Source: an uncultured Eubacteriales bacterium (GTDB lineage: Bacteria; Bacillota; Clostridia; Peptostreptococcales; Anaerovoracaceae). Taken from it: a stretch of DNA of 29,170 nt. Position numbers and translations under genes: made by a program. The notes under the pieces were generated by a model. That model was given only the letters and a program-made list of their open reading frames with translations. It made no database searches and was not told the origin of the DNA. The DNA lies in the NCBI GenBank assembly GCA_900542245.1, contig UQMQ01000010.1, positions 1 to 29,170 of the forward strand, in the 5' to 3' direction. Below are positions 1-6,199 of this stretch, piece after piece (the first letter of the stretch is position 1; each line of letters opens with the position of its first letter).

Positions 1-2
1 TG

Positions 3-146
3 GTGGATGCGGCGTATGAAGCACTTTGCAGCAAGCTGGACGCTGTATCGCGTGAAGAACTCAAACAGCTTGCGGAGATGACCTATCAAGGGGGCATATG
101 GGACGATATTTTGTTTTGCAGGCAGATCGTGGAGGAAATCTACTGA
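3..146 (+). CDS. 3' end of an unrecognised gene (partial)
   Basis: The window opens inside an open frame that ends at TGA 144-146. It encodes the last 47 residues of a protein, starting VDAAYEALCSKLDAVSREEL and ending in RQIVEEIY. The peptide is charged and predicted helical, with no signal, membrane segment or motif I recognise. Codon use looks like a real gene: it has no rare-codon clusters and stays open to the window edge, although 47 codons is weak support. A promoter and inverted repeat begin only 17 bases after the stop, so this is the end of a transcription unit. The function is unknown. Confidence 0.55.
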   Translation: MDAAYEALCSKLDAVSREELKQLAEMTYQGGIWDDILFCRQIVEEIY

Positions 147-162
147 TGCACTGTAATTGAAG

Positions 163-191
163 TTGTTTCATTTCAGAAAATCAAGTATACT
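163..191 (+). promoter_or_regulatory. Sigma-A type promoter
   Basis: -35 TTGTTT (163-168) and -10 TATACT (186-191) are separated by exactly 17 bases. The predicted transcription start is near 198, so the inverted repeat at 195-239 would form the extreme 5' end of the RNA. What is transcribed is unclear, because only a doubtful coding stretch follows. Confidence 0.5.
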
Positions 192-194
192 ATA

Positions 195-239
195 TTTGTC
201 CTTTCATTGTACAATCAAGTTGCACAATGAAAGGACAAA
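195..239 (+). repeat. Perfect 16-bp inverted repeat, 13-base loop
   Basis: Arms TTTGTCCTTTCATTGT (195-210) and ACAATGAAAGGACAAA (224-239) are perfectly complementary around a 13-base loop. No T-tract follows, so it is not an ordinary intrinsic terminator. It could be a 5'-terminal RNA hairpin for the promoter just upstream, or a recognition site for a dimeric or recombination protein. Confidence 0.75.
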
Positions 240-483
240 AGAAACTGGGTACCCCAACTACTCCAAACGAAAAAAATGACACACAGACCGTTTACGAAGA
301 TGTCCCATCAAGAGGGCATAGCAGCGCCAACAAAGAGAACTTTTGCGCAGACAGAAAGCGCTTGAACAGAAAGCGGCAGCAGCGAGTGGGGGGGGGTACA
401 TGCAGTATGAAAATAAAAGGAATCTTAATGATGCTCAATCGATAAACGGATATTTACGGATGGATAAGCAGAGGTTTTTTTGA
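227..483 (+). pseudogene. Probable decayed coding stretch, unknown
   Basis: A frame opens at ATG 227 (72 codons to 445), but its ATG lies inside the right arm of the inverted repeat and has no Shine-Dalgarno sequence. From about 319 the alternative frame (cag at 319 to TGA 481-483) reads like a more natural protein: a basic, Gln-rich helix (QRQQRELLRRQKALEQKAAA), then a stretch ending in LRMDKQRFF. A run of nine G at 388-396 lies within it. This looks like a frameshifted remnant of a short gene rather than an intact one. I recognise neither translation. An intact small gene starting at ATG 400 behind the G-run is possible but weak. Confidence 0.3.
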
Positions 484-497
484 TAAAGACGGATAAT

Positions 498-573
498 GTA
501 AAAGCATTTTGACAAAGATTTTCTGATTTGTAAAAGTGTTTTGATAGACAGTGCTTTTTATATAGACGATAAT
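498..573 (+). promoter_or_regulatory. Promoter with paired direct repeats upstream of XRE gene
   Basis: -35 TAGACA (545-550) and -10 GATAAT (568-573) have 17-base spacing. Immediately upstream lie two near-identical 15-base repeats, GTAAAAGCATTTTGA (498-512) and GTAAAAGTGTTTTGA (530-544), 32 bases apart. Each contains an AAAA-N3-TTTT dyad. They are good operator candidates, possibly for autoregulation by the XRE protein encoded at 606. The regulator assignment is inference. Confidence 0.55.
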
Positions 574-605
574 CTAGGTGAAGTTAATGTTAGGAGACCA
601 AGCAC

Positions 606-1256
606 ATGAATATTGGCAGTAAAATCAAAAAGTCAAGAACAGAGGCGAAGATCACACAAGAACAAGCAGCGGAAGCTCTCGGAACCAGCAGACAGACGAT
701 ATCAAATTGGGAGAATGAGAAATCCTACCCTGATATAGCAAGTGTACTTAAAATGAGTGATTTATACGGTGTCAGTCTTGACTTTCTTTTGAAAGGAGAA
801 GTACCAATGAAAGATTATCTGGATTATATCGAGGAAAGCACAAATGTCGTAAAAAGCAAAGACAAGTTATCAAAGCTGATATTGATTTTATCCTATCTAG
901 TGATATGGTCATTCAATATGATAGTGTCATGGAGTTTTTCTGTGGAAAGTATTACAGAAGCACAGGCAGGCGCGTTTCAATGGCTCGTTCTTCCGCTAAC
1001 AACGATTGTAGTATCTCTTTTGATTGGAAAAAATAATTATTGGGGAAACCGCAAGTGGTTTGCATCGATTGGATTTGGTTTCATGTTTCTGCTTTCTGTT
1101 TATGCAAGCTATGGTATGAGAGAAAAATCAATCTTCAATCAGATTGATCTACAAACACTCACATTTTTCTTTATTGGAATGGGTACTTCGATTATAGGAA
1201 TGGTGCTTGGTTCTGCACTTCTCGCGGATGAAAGGAAGAGCAAAAAGAGCGAGTAA
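606..1256 (+). CDS. XRE-family regulator with C-terminal membrane domain
   Basis: This is a 216-residue protein. Residues about 6-60 form a Cro/CI-type helix-turn-helix (SKIKKSRTEAKITQEQAAEA, then TSRQTISNWENEKSYPD, the classic recognition-helix signature). The C-terminal half carries four hydrophobic segments at roughly 95-117, 125-140, 150-170 and 185-205. Such membrane-anchored XRE regulators are common in Firmicutes and are thought to sense envelope state or act with a neighbouring membrane protein. The start has AGGAG at 592-596, nine bases upstream. It has its own promoter and stands alone here, with no target gene alongside, so its regulon is not predictable. The DNA is more AT-rich than the housekeeping genes further along, which suggests accessory origin. 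Confidence 0.85.
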   Translation: MNIGSKIKKSRTEAKITQEQAAEALGTSRQTISNWENEKSYPDIASVLKMSDLYGVSLDFLLKGEVPMKDYLDYIEESTNVVKSKDKLSKLILILSYLVIWSFNMIVSWSFSVESITEAQAGAFQWLVLPLTTIVVSLLIGKNNYWGNRKWFASIGFGFMFLLSVYASYGMREKSIFNQIDLQTLTFFFIGMGTSIIGMVLGSALLADERKSKKSE

Positions 1257-1434
1257 TATATGCTTGCCAAAGCACTAACTTTGATGGGTTGCTTGCGAAA
1301 GAGAATCATTGCCGAAATGCTCACGCAAAAAAAGTAAAACAGCGTGACTTACTCCCAATGCCAGCTTAACTTCATGACATTGGACTTATACCACACTGTT
1401 CTCACTAAACTTTATAAACTTGTTTGATGTGCCA

Positions 1435-1455
1435 ATCCCGCTGGGATGTCTTTTT
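1435..1455 (+). terminator. Weak intrinsic terminator
   Basis: A short hairpin, ATCCC (1435-1439) / GGGAT (1443-1447), is followed by GTC and TTTTT (1451-1455). It could end transcription from the XRE gene before it meets the oppositely oriented tRNA operon. A five-pair stem is marginal. The rest of 1257-1434 holds no convincing gene; a 25-codon frame at 1260-1337 has no supporting features. Confidence 0.35.
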
Positions 1456-1457
1456 CA

Positions 1458-1540
1458 TGGTGCGCGATAAGGGACTTGAACCCCTACGGTCTCCCGCCAG
1501 AACCTAAATCTGGTGCGTCTGCCAATTCCGCCAATCGCGC
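1458..1540 (-). tRNA. tRNA-Leu (anticodon TAG), CCA encoded
   Basis: On the minus strand the molecule starts GCGCGAT, which pairs with ATCGCGC at the 3' end, then discriminator A and encoded CCA (1458-1460). The anticodon stem CCAGA/TCTGG encloses loop TTTAGGT, giving anticodon TAG (reads CUN Leu codons). A long variable arm and a T-loop reading GTTCAAGTC are present, as expected for a class II tRNA. It is second in a tRNA operon behind tRNA-Gly. Confidence 0.95.
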
Positions 1541-1594
1541 ATATGTTGTGATTCCCAAAATATTGTGAAGCGATATTTCCGGAATAATAAAAAA

Positions 1595-1669
1595 TGGAGC
1601 GGAAGACGAGATTCGAACTCGCGACCCTCGCCTTGGCAAGGCGATGCTCTACCCCTGAGCCACTTCCGC
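1595..1669 (-). tRNA. tRNA-Gly (anticodon GCC), CCA encoded
   Basis: On the minus strand GCGGAAG pairs with CTTCCGC at the ends, followed by discriminator T and encoded CCA (1595-1597). The anticodon arm CGCCT-TGCCA-AGGCG places anticodon GCC. D-arm (GGCTCAGGGGTAGAGC) and T-arm (GTTCGAATC) consensus sequences are intact. It is the first gene of the tRNA operon, about 45 bases downstream of a strong promoter. Confidence 0.95.
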
Positions 1670-1713
1670 ACACGTTTATCATACATATGTGGTCTGCTAA
1701 AACCATCTTTTGT

Positions 1714-1742
1714 ATTCTATCACAGATGACTCATTTCGTCAA
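1714..1742 (-). promoter_or_regulatory. Promoter of tRNA-Gly/tRNA-Leu operon
   Basis: Read on the minus strand, -35 TTGACG (1742-1737) and -10 TAGAAT (1719-1714) are 17 bases apart. The predicted start is about 40 bases upstream of mature tRNA-Gly, normal for a processed tRNA precursor. Confidence 0.7.
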
Positions 1743-1797
1743 GGGGTTTGGTGATATTTTTGGGAAACTTTATGAATTCAATCAGAGTATGGTGCAG

Positions 1798-1844
1798 TAT
1801 GGCAGGGCGGTCTCAGCAGCAGCCCTGCAGGACTCCCTGCCATA
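1798..1844 (-). terminator. Stem-loop downstream of trpB2, no U-tract
   Basis: Arms TATGGCAGGG (1798-1807) and CCCTGCCATA (1835-1844) form a perfect 10-bp stem 13 bases past the trpB2 stop, with further internal pairing in the loop. On the minus strand it is not followed by a T-run, so it may be a 3'-end stabilising hairpin or a processed or Rho-dependent end rather than a classical terminator. Confidence 0.45.
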
Positions 1845-1856
1845 CGTTTCTATGTT

Positions 1857-3251
1857 TTATTCTCTGTTCTGCGGAATATCCGGGATACCTGCAAAGCCCT
1901 TTGCGAGGTCTTCATCGGTCGGGATAATATCGCTCATTTCACCATCGTTGTACTTCTGGTATGCGACCAGATCGAAGTAGCCGGTACCTGTGAGACCGAA
2001 TACGATGGTCTTTTCCTCACCGCTTTCCTTGCACTTCATTGCCTCGTCAATCGCGGCTTTGATCGCATGGCTGCTCTCCGGTGCAGGCAGAATCCCTTCG
2101 ATTCTGGCAAAGAGTTCGGCTGCCGCAAAGACTTCGGTCTGTTCGACTGCTCTAGCTTCCATATATCCGTCGTGGTAGAGCTGGGACAGGGTAGCACTCA
2201 TGCCGTGGAAACGCAGACCGCCTGCATGGTTGGCAGATGGAATGAAGCCGCTGCCGAGTGTGTACATCTTTGCCAGCGGGCAGATCATGCCGGTATCGCA
2301 GAAGTCGTATTTGAACTGTCCGCGGGTGAAGCTCGGACAGGAAGCCGGTTCGACCGCGATGATCCGGTAATCCGCTTCGCCTCTGAGCTTTTCGCCCATA
2401 AACGGTGCAATGAGCCCGCCGAGGTTGGAACCACCGCCGGCACAGCCGATGATGATGTCCGGCTTGATGCCGTATTTATCTAAAGCGACCTTTGTTTCCA
2501 ATCCGATGATGGACTGATGCAGCAGCACTTGATTCAGCACGCTGCCGAGTACATAGCGGTAGCCTTCATGGGTTGTTGCCACTTCCACAGCCTCCGAGAT
2601 CGCGCAGCCGAGGCTTCCGGTCGTTCCCGGAAATTCTGCAAGAATTTTTTTGCCGACCTCTGTCGTCATGGACGGAGATGGCGTGACCCTTGCACCATAG
2701 GTGCGCATGACCTCGCGGCGGAACGGCTTTTGCTCATAAGATACTTTTACCATAAATACGTTGCAATCCAGATCAAAATAGCTGCATGCCATGGATAATG
2801 CCGTACCCCATTGCCCTGCACCGGTTTCAGTGGTTACACCCTTCAAACCTTGTTTTTTTGCGTAATATGCCTGTGCGATCGCGGAGTTCAGCTTATGGCT
2901 TCCGCTGGTGTTGTTTCCTTCAAATTTGTAGTAGATTTTGGCAGGGGTACCCAGCTTCTCTTCCAGACAGTAGGCGCGGACCAGCGGGGCTGGGCGGTAC
3001 ATCTTGTAGAAGTCCTGAATTTCCTGCGGGATTTCAATATAAGCGGTATCCTCGTCCAGCTCCTGCTGCACCAGTTCTTCACAAAATACCCCGGAGAGTT
3101 CCTCAGCGGTCATCGGCGCACCTGTGCCGGGATTGAGCAGCGGTGCCGGTTTCACCTTCATGTCACTGCGCATGTTGTACCATGCCTTTGGCATTTCTTC
3201 TTCAGTGAGATAAATCTTATAAGGAATCTTTTGTTCGTTCTTTGCTGGCAT
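1857..3251 (-). CDS. trpB2: Tryptophan synthase beta chain, TrpB2 type
   Basis: This 464-residue PLP enzyme condenses indole with L-serine to give L-tryptophan. It carries the PLP lysine in GSHKLNSA (K120), the catalytic-glutamate motif ETGAGQWG (E142 region) and the phosphate-binding loop GCAGGGSNLGG. The length, the long N-terminal lead and motifs such as YRPAPLVRA and SANHAGGLRFHG match the TrpB2 subfamily rather than the roughly 400-residue TrpB1. Family knowledge says TrpB2 often works without TrpA and may salvage indole or serve as a stand-alone TrpB. No other trp gene lies in the window. The start ATG has GGAGG seven bases upstream. Expression is controlled by the Trp T-box leader at 3313-3601. 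The gene is intact. Confidence 0.93.
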   Translation of the reverse strand: MPAKNEQKIPYKIYLTEEEMPKAWYNMRSDMKVKPAPLLNPGTGAPMTAEELSGVFCEELVQQELDEDTAYIEIPQEIQDFYKMYRPAPLVRAYCLEEKLGTPAKIYYKFEGNNTSGSHKLNSAIAQAYYAKKQGLKGVTTETGAGQWGTALSMACSYFDLDCNVFMVKVSYEQKPFRREVMRTYGARVTPSPSMTTEVGKKILAEFPGTTGSLGCAISEAVEVATTHEGYRYVLGSVLNQVLLHQSIIGLETKVALDKYGIKPDIIIGCAGGGSNLGGLIAPFMGEKLRGEADYRIIAVEPASCPSFTRGQFKYDFCDTGMICPLAKMYTLGSGFIPSANHAGGLRFHGMSATLSQLYHDGYMEARAVEQTEVFAAAELFARIEGILPAPESSHAIKAAIDEAMKCKESGEEKTIVFGLTGTGYFDLVAYQKYNDGEMSDIIPTDEDLAKGFAGIPDIPQNRE

Positions 3252-3312
3252 TGTTTTTTCCTCCGTATTCTTTGTATTGTTTCAATGCGCATGGGGCAGG
3301 GGATGAAAACAC

Positions 3313-3347
3313 AAAAAATCCTGTCCCATAATCTGCTGGGACAGGAT
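3313..3347 (-). terminator. Regulated terminator of the T-box leader
   Basis: An 11-bp perfect stem, ATCCTGTCCCA (minus strand, 3347-3337) with TGGGACAGGAT (3328-3318), is followed directly by a T6 tract (3318-3313). It is the termination arm of the Trp T-box switch. Confidence 0.93.
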
Positions 3348-3601
3348 GAAAATACAACCTGCGGTGCCACCCGGCTTGACGCATATCGCGCCCGACTCAT
3401 CGCGTACCATCATACGCAGCTCTTTGTTTACGGAGGAGTTACTCCGTCTTACCTACTTTCGCATGTTCTCCGTCATATGGTTGTATGCGTTTCAGCTTGC
3501 CCTCAGGAGTCCATTCCTGTCTATGGTACATACTGCGATCCCACCGCCTGCAGCTCTCTGTGATGTCCTGTATAGAAAGTACTTGCTCTCCCTCATCGGT
3601 T
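3313..3601 (-). ncRNA. Tryptophan-specific T-box riboswitch leader
   Basis: Between the trpB2 promoter and start codon the minus strand carries a full T-box leader. Stem I lies around 3480-3560, with specifier-loop context GAATGGACTC, in which TGG (3511-3513) is the Trp codon. The conserved T-box sequence CCGGGTGGCACCGCAG is at 3374-3359, and an intrinsic terminator follows. Known mechanism: uncharged tRNA-Trp pairs with the specifier and with the T-box bulge, forming the antiterminator and allowing transcription of the downstream gene; charged tRNA leaves the terminator. Together with the TrpB2 product this makes the amino-acid assignment strong. Confidence 0.92.
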
Positions 3602-3607
3602 TATCCC

Positions 3608-3636
3608 ATTATACATAAAGAGCAGTGGTGTGTCAA
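3608..3636 (-). promoter_or_regulatory. Strong promoter of the T-box/trpB2 transcript
   Basis: Read on the minus strand, consensus -35 TTGACA (3636-3631) and consensus -10 TATAAT (3613-3608) are 17 bases apart. The predicted start near 3601 puts the whole T-box leader in the transcript. A perfect promoter fits control at the level of termination rather than initiation. Confidence 0.88.
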
Positions 3637-3673
3637 CATGTTTTTTGCAAAAAAATTAGGTAAAAACACAAAA

Positions 3674-3712
3674 TAAAAAGAGCGCGGATTTGCAGGCAGC
3701 ATCGCACGCGCT
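3674..3712 (-). terminator. Probable terminator of the hisK-like gene
   Basis: On the minus strand AGCGCG (3712-3707) pairs with CGCGCT (3686-3681), followed by CTTTTTATTTT. The loop is long (about 20 bases) but can fold further. It sits 10 bases after the stop codon of the PHP phosphatase gene. Confidence 0.5.
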
Positions 3713-3721
3713 GCACTTGGT

Positions 3722-4768
3722 CTATCGTCCTGATTGGCAAGGCTCCAGGCTGTGATCTGCGAAGCCGCTCTCTGTGATGATTTTGACCTGGTGGAAGCCG
3801 CAGTCCTGCGCGAGCTTGACCGCGTCTGCAAAGGCGCAGGTGATGGTATCCGCCGCATGGCTGTCGCTGTTGATCATGACCTGACCGCCGCGGGCGCGGA
3901 TCTCCTGCAAAATCCAAGGCGCAGGATAGGGGGTCGTGCGCCAGCCGCGCGAGATTGCACCGGTATTGATCTCAAAGATTGGCGCGGACCCGGCGCGGCC
4001 GGCACCGCGGCTTTGTGGCCATGACGCGAAGATCCGGTCGAGCGCACGGCAGGCCGCAGCACGATATCTTGGGTGTGTCTCGTCAAACCATGGCTCTTTT
4101 TCGTTGAATTTCGTGATTAGATCGAAGTGACCGATGATGTGGCAGCCGGTGACCTCCGGCAACACACCGACGGTTTCGTAATAGTGTTCGATGAACGCAT
4201 AGGGATCGCCCGCGAAGTCATCGTGGATCGCTTCCAAAATGCGATCGACGGTCCAGTCGATATAATAGAAGCGGCTGCGGTCAAAGCCGTGGAAGTTATC
4301 ACCGGAGCCGTCCGCAGCAGGTGCGAAGGTCGCATGCACCGAGCCGATGACATAATCATAAGCGTCTGTCGGTTCATCGGAACCAAAATCCTGTTCAATT
4401 CCGCGCAGAATCGTGATTTTGCCCCGGTACGCTTCGCGCAGGCGGTCGATTTCTGCGAAATACGCGGCCGTATTCGCCCGGCTCATGCAGTAGCAATCAT
4501 CGTAAGCCGTGTAGCCATGCCCGGAGAAGCCGATCACTTTGAGCCCTGCCGCGATCGCCGCCAAAGTCATTTCCTCCAAAGTATTGTTTCCGTCACAAAA
4601 ACTCGTGTGTGTATGATAGTTATATGGTATAATGATCTCGGCACTGCGATTGCCGCGCGCAAGCGCGCGAGCAGAGCAGATGCGAGTCAGATGCCCGAGC
4701 GAAGGCGATTGCAGAGCCAAAAGGCGAGAGCAGAGCCGCTCAGCGTCCGGGCTAATGTTCATATACAT
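3722..4768 (-). CDS. hisK: Histidinol-phosphatase, HisK/HisJ PHP family
   Basis: A 348-residue PHP-domain phosphatase, expected to hydrolyse L-histidinol phosphate to histidinol in histidine synthesis. Metal-site motifs are in order: NYHTHTSFCDG (H52, H54), GFSGHG, RGIEQDFG, GSVHATF, GCHIIGHFDL and INSDSHAAD. I chose ATG 4768 because GGGAGG lies nine bases upstream; the longer frame to 4822 would start upstream of the likely promoter -10. Family members normally begin a few residues before the HTHT motif, but here about 45 extra residues precede it (L/A/R-rich, encoded by GC-rich repetitive DNA). The catalytic core is complete. It is a lone gene, without other his genes in view, so another phosphoester substrate cannot be excluded. 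Confidence 0.85.
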   Translation of the reverse strand: MYMNISPDAERLCSRLLALQSPSLGHLTRICSARALARGNRSAEIIIPYNYHTHTSFCDGNNTLEEMTLAAIAAGLKVIGFSGHGYTAYDDCYCMSRANTAAYFAEIDRLREAYRGKITILRGIEQDFGSDEPTDAYDYVIGSVHATFAPAADGSGDNFHGFDRSRFYYIDWTVDRILEAIHDDFAGDPYAFIEHYYETVGVLPEVTGCHIIGHFDLITKFNEKEPWFDETHPRYRAAACRALDRIFASWPQSRGAGRAGSAPIFEINTGAISRGWRTTPYPAPWILQEIRARGGQVMINSDSHAADTITCAFADAVKLAQDCGFHQVKIITESGFADHSLEPCQSGR

Positions 4769-4794
4769 GTAGAATTCCCTCCCTGTTTTTTCAT

Positions 4795-4824
4795 AGTATA
4801 GCACTTTTTGTGGGCAGGACACAA
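4795..4824 (-). promoter_or_regulatory. Promoter of the hisK-like gene
   Basis: On the minus strand -35 TTGTGT (4824-4819) and -10 TATACT (4800-4795) are 18 bases apart. The predicted start is around 4788, about 20 bases before the chosen ATG at 4768, which supports that start. Confidence 0.55.
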
Positions 4825-4877
4825 GGGGAAGATCGGTGCGGGCGCAAAATCAAAATCAGACAGGACAGGAGAGGACG

Positions 4878-5588
4878 ATGACAACACGCGGAGAGATAAT
4901 CAAAAATATGCTTTTGGGGCTGGCAGGGACTGTGGTGATGATTTGCCTAGCGGTCAGCTTGACCGTATGGTTTCGACCGCTGTATTATTTTGATATTGAC
5001 TATTTGGACATTCCGCAAAGCTCCGGTGTGTCCGCAGAGCTTTGCAGGCTGAATTATGATGCCTTGATCGACTACAATGTGCCGGGCGGCAGCGCTAAGC
5101 TGATGTTCCCGACGATGCCGATGTCCGAAAGCGGCAGAAAGCATTTTGAAGAGGTCAAAGATATTTTCCTCGCTATGCAGTGGGTTGCGGTGCTTGGGCT
5201 TGCTGTCTTTGGAATCTATCTTTTGCGGGACGCGGTACGCACCGGGAAAATGCGAGAAGCCGCTGCTTTTCATGCCGCTCACACGCTGAGGCTGCGGTAC
5301 CGATGGATGCTTTGGGCAGTATGGCTTGCGGCAGGCATCGGCGGTATCGTGCTGCTGGCAGTCATCATCGACTGGGAGAAAGCCTTTACTTTGATGCATA
5401 AGATCTTTTTCGACAACGATGACTGGCTGTTTAACCCGCAGACAGATCCGATCATCACCATATTACCGGATACCTTCTTTATGCACTGCGGGCTTTTGAT
5501 CATCGGGCTGACGATCTTATTCTGCACCGGTCTGCATCTTTTATATCACAGAAAGACGAGGAATACACATGGAAAATCTCACCTTTAA
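4878..5588 (+). CDS. DUF1461 / TIGR01906 family integral membrane protein
   Basis: This 236-residue membrane protein starts at ATG 4878, where AGGAGAGG lies just upstream; an in-frame ATG at 4836 lacks such a site. Hydrophobic helices are visible near the N-terminus (LLGLAGTVVMICLAVSLTVW), at about 95-115 (MQWVAVLGLAVFGIYLL), about 145-165 (WAVWLAAGIGGIVLLAVII) and near the C-terminus (GLLIIGLTILFCTGLHLLYH). The extracellular-side segment YYFDIDYLDIPQSSGVSAEL followed by NYDALIDYN is the family hallmark. The biochemical role of the family is not known. It overlaps the next small gene by 20 bases, so the two are likely co-translated. Confidence 0.8.
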   Translation: MTTRGEIIKNMLLGLAGTVVMICLAVSLTVWFRPLYYFDIDYLDIPQSSGVSAELCRLNYDALIDYNVPGGSAKLMFPTMPMSESGRKHFEEVKDIFLAMQWVAVLGLAVFGIYLLRDAVRTGKMREAAAFHAAHTLRLRYRWMLWAVWLAAGIGGIVLLAVIIDWEKAFTLMHKIFFDNDDWLFNPQTDPIITILPDTFFMHCGLLIIGLTILFCTGLHLLYHRKTRNTHGKSHL

Positions 5589-5796
5589 GGCACTCTTTTT
5601 TCGGCTCTACGACCGGAAGATCGCGGAGGGCAGTATCACGTTCTCCCAAATCGGCATGAGCAAGAACGACTTCACGAAGCTCTGTACGGAGCCGGATTTT
5701 ATCCCGGACCTTGCGACCATAGAGCGTGTTTGCCTTGCCATGCAGCTGACCGAGGAGGAGGAAATGCTGCTGCGCCGGGCGGCATCATCGGAATAA
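5569..5796 (+). CDS. Small HTH-like protein
   Basis: A 75-residue protein overlapping the end of the DUF1461 gene by 20 bases, with GAGGA before its ATG. The pattern ITFSQIGMSKNDFTKLC, then DLATIERVCLAMQLTEEEEMLL, resembles the recognition helix and following helices of Cro/CI-type HTH domains (compare the common form GISKSTFSKI...TIIRLAIAL). This is inference from pattern only; I see no further motif. Its last codons and stop are duplicated about 110 bases downstream (see the repeat at 5770-5912). It may regulate, or act in a pair with, the upstream membrane protein. Confidence 0.65.
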   Translation: MENLTFKALFFRLYDRKIAEGSITFSQIGMSKNDFTKLCTEPDFIPDLATIERVCLAMQLTEEEEMLLRRAASSE

Positions 5797-5912
5797 GCTG
5801 CGGTGCAGAAACCGGGCGGCGGTGCGTGAATCGACCGCGGTGCAGAAACCGGGCGGCGGTGTCGGAACGCGCTGCGCTACTGCGCCGGGCGACATCATCG
5901 GAATAAGCTGCG
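5770..5912 (+). repeat. Duplicated gene tail and 37-bp-period direct repeat
   Basis: Bases 5770-5802, covering the last eight codons and stop of the small HTH-like gene, recur at 5880-5912 with a single difference (G to A). Between them a 24-base sequence occurs twice, at 5801-5824 and 5838-5861, 37 bases apart. The array looks like slippage or segmental duplication after the gene end. Confidence 0.85.
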
Positions 5913-6134
5913 TGCGCGTCGACAAAAAGAAAGGCGGGAAAGCGCGGTGCGATCGCGGTTTTTCTTCCTGCAGGAGAGAGGCAGGGACAGGAGGATTTGG
6001 AAGATTGGGTAAAAGTGCGCATAGGAAACGCAGTTTTCGTTGCGCACATCTGGCGCTCACAGATGAGCACCGCTTCGCGAGGTGCCTTTGTCGTGGTTCC
6101 GAAAATATCGCACAGCGATATTTCCATGCATAAT
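5797..6134. other. Intergenic repeats and hairpin cluster, no gene
   Basis: This interval contains the duplicated tail above, then a GC-rich stretch, then a cluster of hairpins: TGCGCA repeats flanking 6016-6047, CATCTG/CAGATG, GCACC/GGTGC, and AAATATCGC-ACA-GCGATATTT near 6104-6124. Open frames exist on both strands but share no start signals and only reflect GC-rich repetitive sequence. I see no credible coding region. Confidence 0.6.
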
Positions 6135-6187
6135 AAAAAGGCTGAGAGCCGCTGATGGTGTATCAACGGGCTGTCAGCCTTTTTTAT
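6135..6187 (-). terminator. Bidirectional intrinsic terminator
   Basis: AAAAAGGCTGA-G-AGCC pairs with GGCT-G-TCAGCCTTTTTT, giving a T-run on either strand. On the minus strand it lies 13 bases past the stop of the transglutaminase-like gene. On the plus strand it would stop reading from the DUF1461/HTH pair. Confidence 0.85.
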
Positions 6188-6199
6188 TTGCTTTTGCCG

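Noticed and set aside
1260..1337. 25-codon frame after the XRE gene
   Set aside because: No ribosome site, no motif, and length expected by chance.
2811..3563. 250-codon plus-strand frame across trpB2 start and the T-box
   Set aside because: It runs antisense to a clear enzyme and riboswitch and has no supporting start signals.
5801..5861. CRISPR-like repeat
   Set aside because: Only two copies, a 13-base gap, no leader and no cas genes.
5699..6166. Minus-strand frames through the repeat region (5699-6166, 5785-6060)
   Set aside because: Translations are made of the duplicated DNA and GC-rich repeats; starts lack ribosome sites.
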